Assembly: GCA_964407075.1 (NCBI GenBank)
Contig: CAYOUE010000063.1
Span: 1 to 15,933, forward strand
Direction: 5' to 3'
Source: JAHQVI01 sp964407075
Lineage (GTDB): Bacteria > Pseudomonadota > Alphaproteobacteria > Rhizobiales > Rhodomicrobiaceae
Length of the DNA: 15,933 bases
Below are positions 13,867 through 15,933 of the stretch, piece by piece. The number at the start of each line of letters is the position of its first letter. The stretch's first letter is position 1. Position numbers and translations under genes: made by a program. The notes below the pieces were generated by a model. The model did no database searches, was not told the origin of the DNA, and was given only the letters and a program-made list of their open reading frames with translations.

Positions 13867-15324
13867 CTACGCGCCGATCCACCGGCACTCGCCATGCCCC
13901 CAGGACGTCGAGCAAAGCGCCAGATCGTACAGGAACGAGGCGACAGGAACACCGAAATGGGCGGCGATCCACCAGATCAGGATGAAAACGCCGACCGAAA
14001 GCGCAAGCGCGGGAATATACCAGAGCCGAGACAGATAGACGATCCTTGCCGCGAACCGGCTTTCCTCCTCGCCGAGCGGAGCGACTTCGACCTTTGTTTC
14101 GGCAGTCTCCTCATCTTCACCGTCCCGTACCGCTCCGGCGCGCCCGGGAAGGCCGGCGAGCGCCGCCGCGGCCCGCGGCGTGAACGGCGTGAAAAGCGAG
14201 CCGATGGCGATGGTCAGGAGAGCGAGCGTCGGCAGAAGCGGGGTGAGCAGCATCCCGGTGACGAACAGCCCCTCGCTCCACGGCGCGGACACGGCCTGGG
14301 CGGCGGCGTCGCGCCAGTCGAAACCGCCGCGGCCGAAGATCGAGAGGACGAGATCCGCCGTTTCGAGGCCGATCGGAAGCAGTGCGGCGAGCAGCACCAC
14401 GAATGCCAGCGCCGCAAGGATGTCGAAAACAATGACCGCCAGCGTCATCCCGGCACCGGCCACGCCGCGAGGCGAAGCGGCGATCAGCCCGATGTTGTAA
14501 CGCGTGACGGCCCAGCTCACCCAGTCCATCAGCGCGTTGATAACCGGCAGGATCACGAAGAACAGGAGCAGGAAGAATGCGAAATTCTTCGCCATGGTCA
14601 GCGCGACCACCGTAACAAGCACCAGCGCAATGAGAAACGCCCACATGCCGGCGACTGCAAAAGCAATGGCGAAAGCGAGCGCGAAGGCGAAACCGCCCAT
14701 GATCGCGAACAGAACCGTTCCGACATCGGATATTTCGCCCGCAAGGCTCGATGCGACTGCGAAGGAAATCGCAAAGGCGAAGACGACGGCGAAGGCGCCA
14801 AGCGCGATGCGGGCCACGATTTCGGCCAGTTCATTGTCGCCGCCGATAGAAAGCCAGAGCCGCCGCAACGACCAATACCTGAGCCGGAACAGCCCTGCCG
14901 TCGCCACGGAAACCATGACGATGCCGAAAATGAAGAGCAGAACCTCGCCTATGCTGATCTGGCCGCTGCCGTAGCCGCTGAGCACGGTCGCAACCAGAAA
15001 GAGCGCGACCGGAAAGGCGAACGCAATAGCGACGCAGCGCTCGAAGGCCTGCCCGCTCCAGGGCTTTCCGAACCAGCGTTGCAGCCAGAGACCGTAACGC
15101 CTGAGCGAGGCCATCAGCCTGTTGAACACGCTGCCCGCGCCGAGCCGCGCCCGGACATCCTCGCGATCTTCCGAATTGGCGATCTGACCGGCGACTGCAT
15201 CTCTTGGAAACGGAAGCAGCCAAAGCAGGATCGTAATCAGCAGGATAAGCATTGCAGAGATAGAACCTGTAACGCTCCATCCCTGCCATGTAATCAGCGC
15301 AAGACCAGAACCTGACGGCTCCAT
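13867..15324 (-). CDS. Polytopic inner-membrane protein of unknown function
   Basis: I do not recognise a family. The 485-residue product has about 10-11 predicted hydrophobic helices: 20-40, 95-117, 122-146, 167-188, 200-222, 222-246, 247-268, 290-317, 352-375, 433-456 and possibly 456-471. A basic cytoplasmic-like loop (residues 52-92, with VRARLGAG and LMASLRRYG) follows helix 1. An acidic segment (400-421, DGEDEETAETKVEV) precedes the last helix pair, and the C-terminal tail has two cysteines (CSTSWGHGEC). Helices 4-6 are unusually rich in Ala and Phe (AFALAFAIAFAVAG). I see no transporter signature, Walker motif or protease motif. It is 104 bp upstream of ppk2 on the same strand, so the two may be functionally related, but this is not shown. 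The opposite strand has a 488-codon open frame that is Arg/Glu-rich and is a shadow of this gene. Confidence 0.8.
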   Translation of the reverse strand: MEPSGSGLALITWQGWSVTGSISAMLILLITILLWLLPFPRDAVAGQIANSEDREDVRARLGAGSVFNRLMASLRRYGLWLQRWFGKPWSGQAFERCVAIAFAFPVALFLVATVLSGYGSGQISIGEVLLFIFGIVMVSVATAGLFRLRYWSLRRLWLSIGGDNELAEIVARIALGAFAVVFAFAISFAVASSLAGEISDVGTVLFAIMGGFAFALAFAIAFAVAGMWAFLIALVLVTVVALTMAKNFAFFLLLFFVILPVINALMDWVSWAVTRYNIGLIAASPRGVAGAGMTLAVIVFDILAALAFVVLLAALLPIGLETADLVLSIFGRGGFDWRDAAAQAVSAPWSEGLFVTGMLLTPLLPTLALLTIAIGSLFTPFTPRAAAALAGLPGRAGAVRDGEDEETAETKVEVAPLGEEESRFAARIVYLSRLWYIPALALSVGVFILIWWIAAHFGVPVASFLYDLALCSTSWGHGECRWIGA

Positions 15325-15498
15325 CTTCTCGGTACCCCCACCCCTAACCCGCGCGCATCCTGCAAAAGAGCGCGCAAAGTTGCAAGCTGACTCTTGCGCA
15401 CGGTCTGAAATTGCTCAGAAAACGAGCTTCCGGCGCGCAGGCGGGGACTTAAACAGCTGTAAAGCCGAAGATTTTCATAAGTTTTGTGTACACACTCG
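15325..15498. other. 174-bp intergenic region with a 10-bp palindrome
   Basis: It separates the membrane-protein gene from the acyl-CoA dehydrogenase end. TGTGTACACA (15485-15494) is a perfect palindrome 5 bp past the dehydrogenase stop. GCGCGC occurs twice around 15351-15370 as a loose inverted pair. I see no clear promoter or uridine-tailed terminator. Confidence 0.45.
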
Positions 15499-15933
15499 TC
15501 AGTTACGCATATCCATCAGCCTGCGGGCTATGACCTGCGCCTGAATCTCGGCGGCGCCCTCGAAAATGTTGAGGATGCGCGCATCGCACAGCAGTCGGCT
15601 CACCGGATATTCGAGCGCAAAGCCGTTGCCGCCGTGTATCTGCAACGCATTGTCGGCGGCCGACCATGCGACGCGCGCGGCGAGCAGCTTGGCCATCCCG
15701 GCCTCCAGGTCGCATCGCCGCCCCTCGTCCTTCTCCCGTGCGGCGAAATAGGTGAGCTGGCGCGCCATCATCGTCTCGACGGCCATCATCACGATCTTGT
15801 CGGCGACGCGCGGAAACTGTGCGATCGGCCTGCCGAACTGCATCCGCTCATTGGCGTAGCGCAAGGCGAGGTCCATCGCCGACTGAGCGACGCCCACCGC
15901 GCGGGCCGCCGTCTGGATACGCGCCGCCTCGAA
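15499..15933 (-). CDS. Acyl-CoA dehydrogenase, C-terminal part; probably (2S)-methylsuccinyl-CoA dehydrogenase
   Basis: The visible 144 residues are the C-terminal helical domain of an FAD-dependent acyl-CoA dehydrogenase. Seen are RIQTAARAVGVAQSAMDLAL, the family signature around RMQFGRPIAQFPRVADK, the FAD/dimer motif QIHGGNGFALEYPVSRL, and the IFEGAAEIQAQVIARRL end, whose Glu corresponds to the usual catalytic base. AGMAKLLAARVAW together with EGAAEIQAQVIARRL resembles my memory of methylsuccinyl-CoA dehydrogenase (Mcd) of the ethylmalonyl-CoA pathway, which converts methylsuccinyl-CoA to mesaconyl-CoA for C2 and C1 assimilation. This subfamily call is only moderately sure; isovaleryl-CoA dehydrogenase or another paralogue is possible. 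The N-terminal two domains lie beyond the window. The stop is TGA at 15499-15501. Confidence 0.92.
   Translation of the reverse strand, partial: FEAARIQTAARAVGVAQSAMDLALRYANERMQFGRPIAQFPRVADKIVMMAVETMMARQLTYFAAREKDEGRRCDLEAGMAKLLAARVAWSAADNALQIHGGNGFALEYPVSRLLCDARILNIFEGAAEIQAQVIARRLMDMRN

Noticed and set aside
13849..15315. 488-codon open frame on the plus strand, Arg/Glu/Asp-rich
   Set aside because: It is the exact antisense of the membrane-protein gene. Hydrophobic codons read backwards give charged residues. It has no domain pattern, whereas the minus strand shows clear membrane helices.

Overview
The window looks like a chromosomal segment from an alphaproteobacterium, most likely in the Hyphomicrobiales (Rhizobiales). 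The reasons are its high G+C content, a DUF4167 protein (a family I know only from alphaproteobacteria), and the block lysC - ptsP - prfA - prmC - DUF4167 - clpB, which I recall as common in that order. I cannot name a genus. A C-terminal fragment that resembles (2S)-methylsuccinyl-CoA dehydrogenase suggests an ethylmalonyl-CoA pathway, which would fit this group. I saw no rRNA, tRNA, CRISPR array, insertion sequence or phage gene.

Layout. Positions 1-942 (-) hold the N-terminal part of the disaggregase ClpB, with an RpoH-like promoter. Positions 1093-1884 (+) encode a divergent MOSC-domain protein. Positions 1890-2603 (-) encode the DUF4167 protein, preceded by a 429-bp gap rich in inverted repeats. 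Positions 3033-8748 (-) hold prmC, prfA, ptsP and lysC: the RF1 methyltransferase and RF1 itself, then nitrogen-PTS enzyme I and aspartokinase. A 226-bp divergent control region with three palindromes separates lysC from ubiG (8975-9724, +). Positions 9751-10305 (-) encode a membrane-anchored CoxG-like protein. A REP-like inverted repeat pair lies at 10426-10534. Positions 10606-12477 (-) encode a very unusual outer-membrane protein. An AT-rich gap follows, then a PPK2 polyphosphate kinase (12854-13762, -), a polytopic membrane protein of unknown function (13867-15324, -), and the C-terminal end of an acyl-CoA dehydrogenase (15499-15933, -).

How the parts relate. The prfA/prmC overlap couples a release factor to the enzyme that methylates its GGQ motif. 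The lysC/ptsP/prfA/prmC run is probably one transcription unit driven from the palindrome-rich region upstream of lysC. The right half (coxG, omp, ppk2, membrane protein) has larger gaps and looks like independently expressed envelope and stress genes.

The most notable item is the 623-residue outer-membrane protein. It carries two complete copies of an Omp25/Omp31-type 8-stranded barrel. In both copies the same two surface loops (L1 and L3) are replaced by glycine-rich, partly collagen-like Gly-X-Y segments that differ in sequence between copies. I know of no described family with this architecture, but I cannot search databases here.
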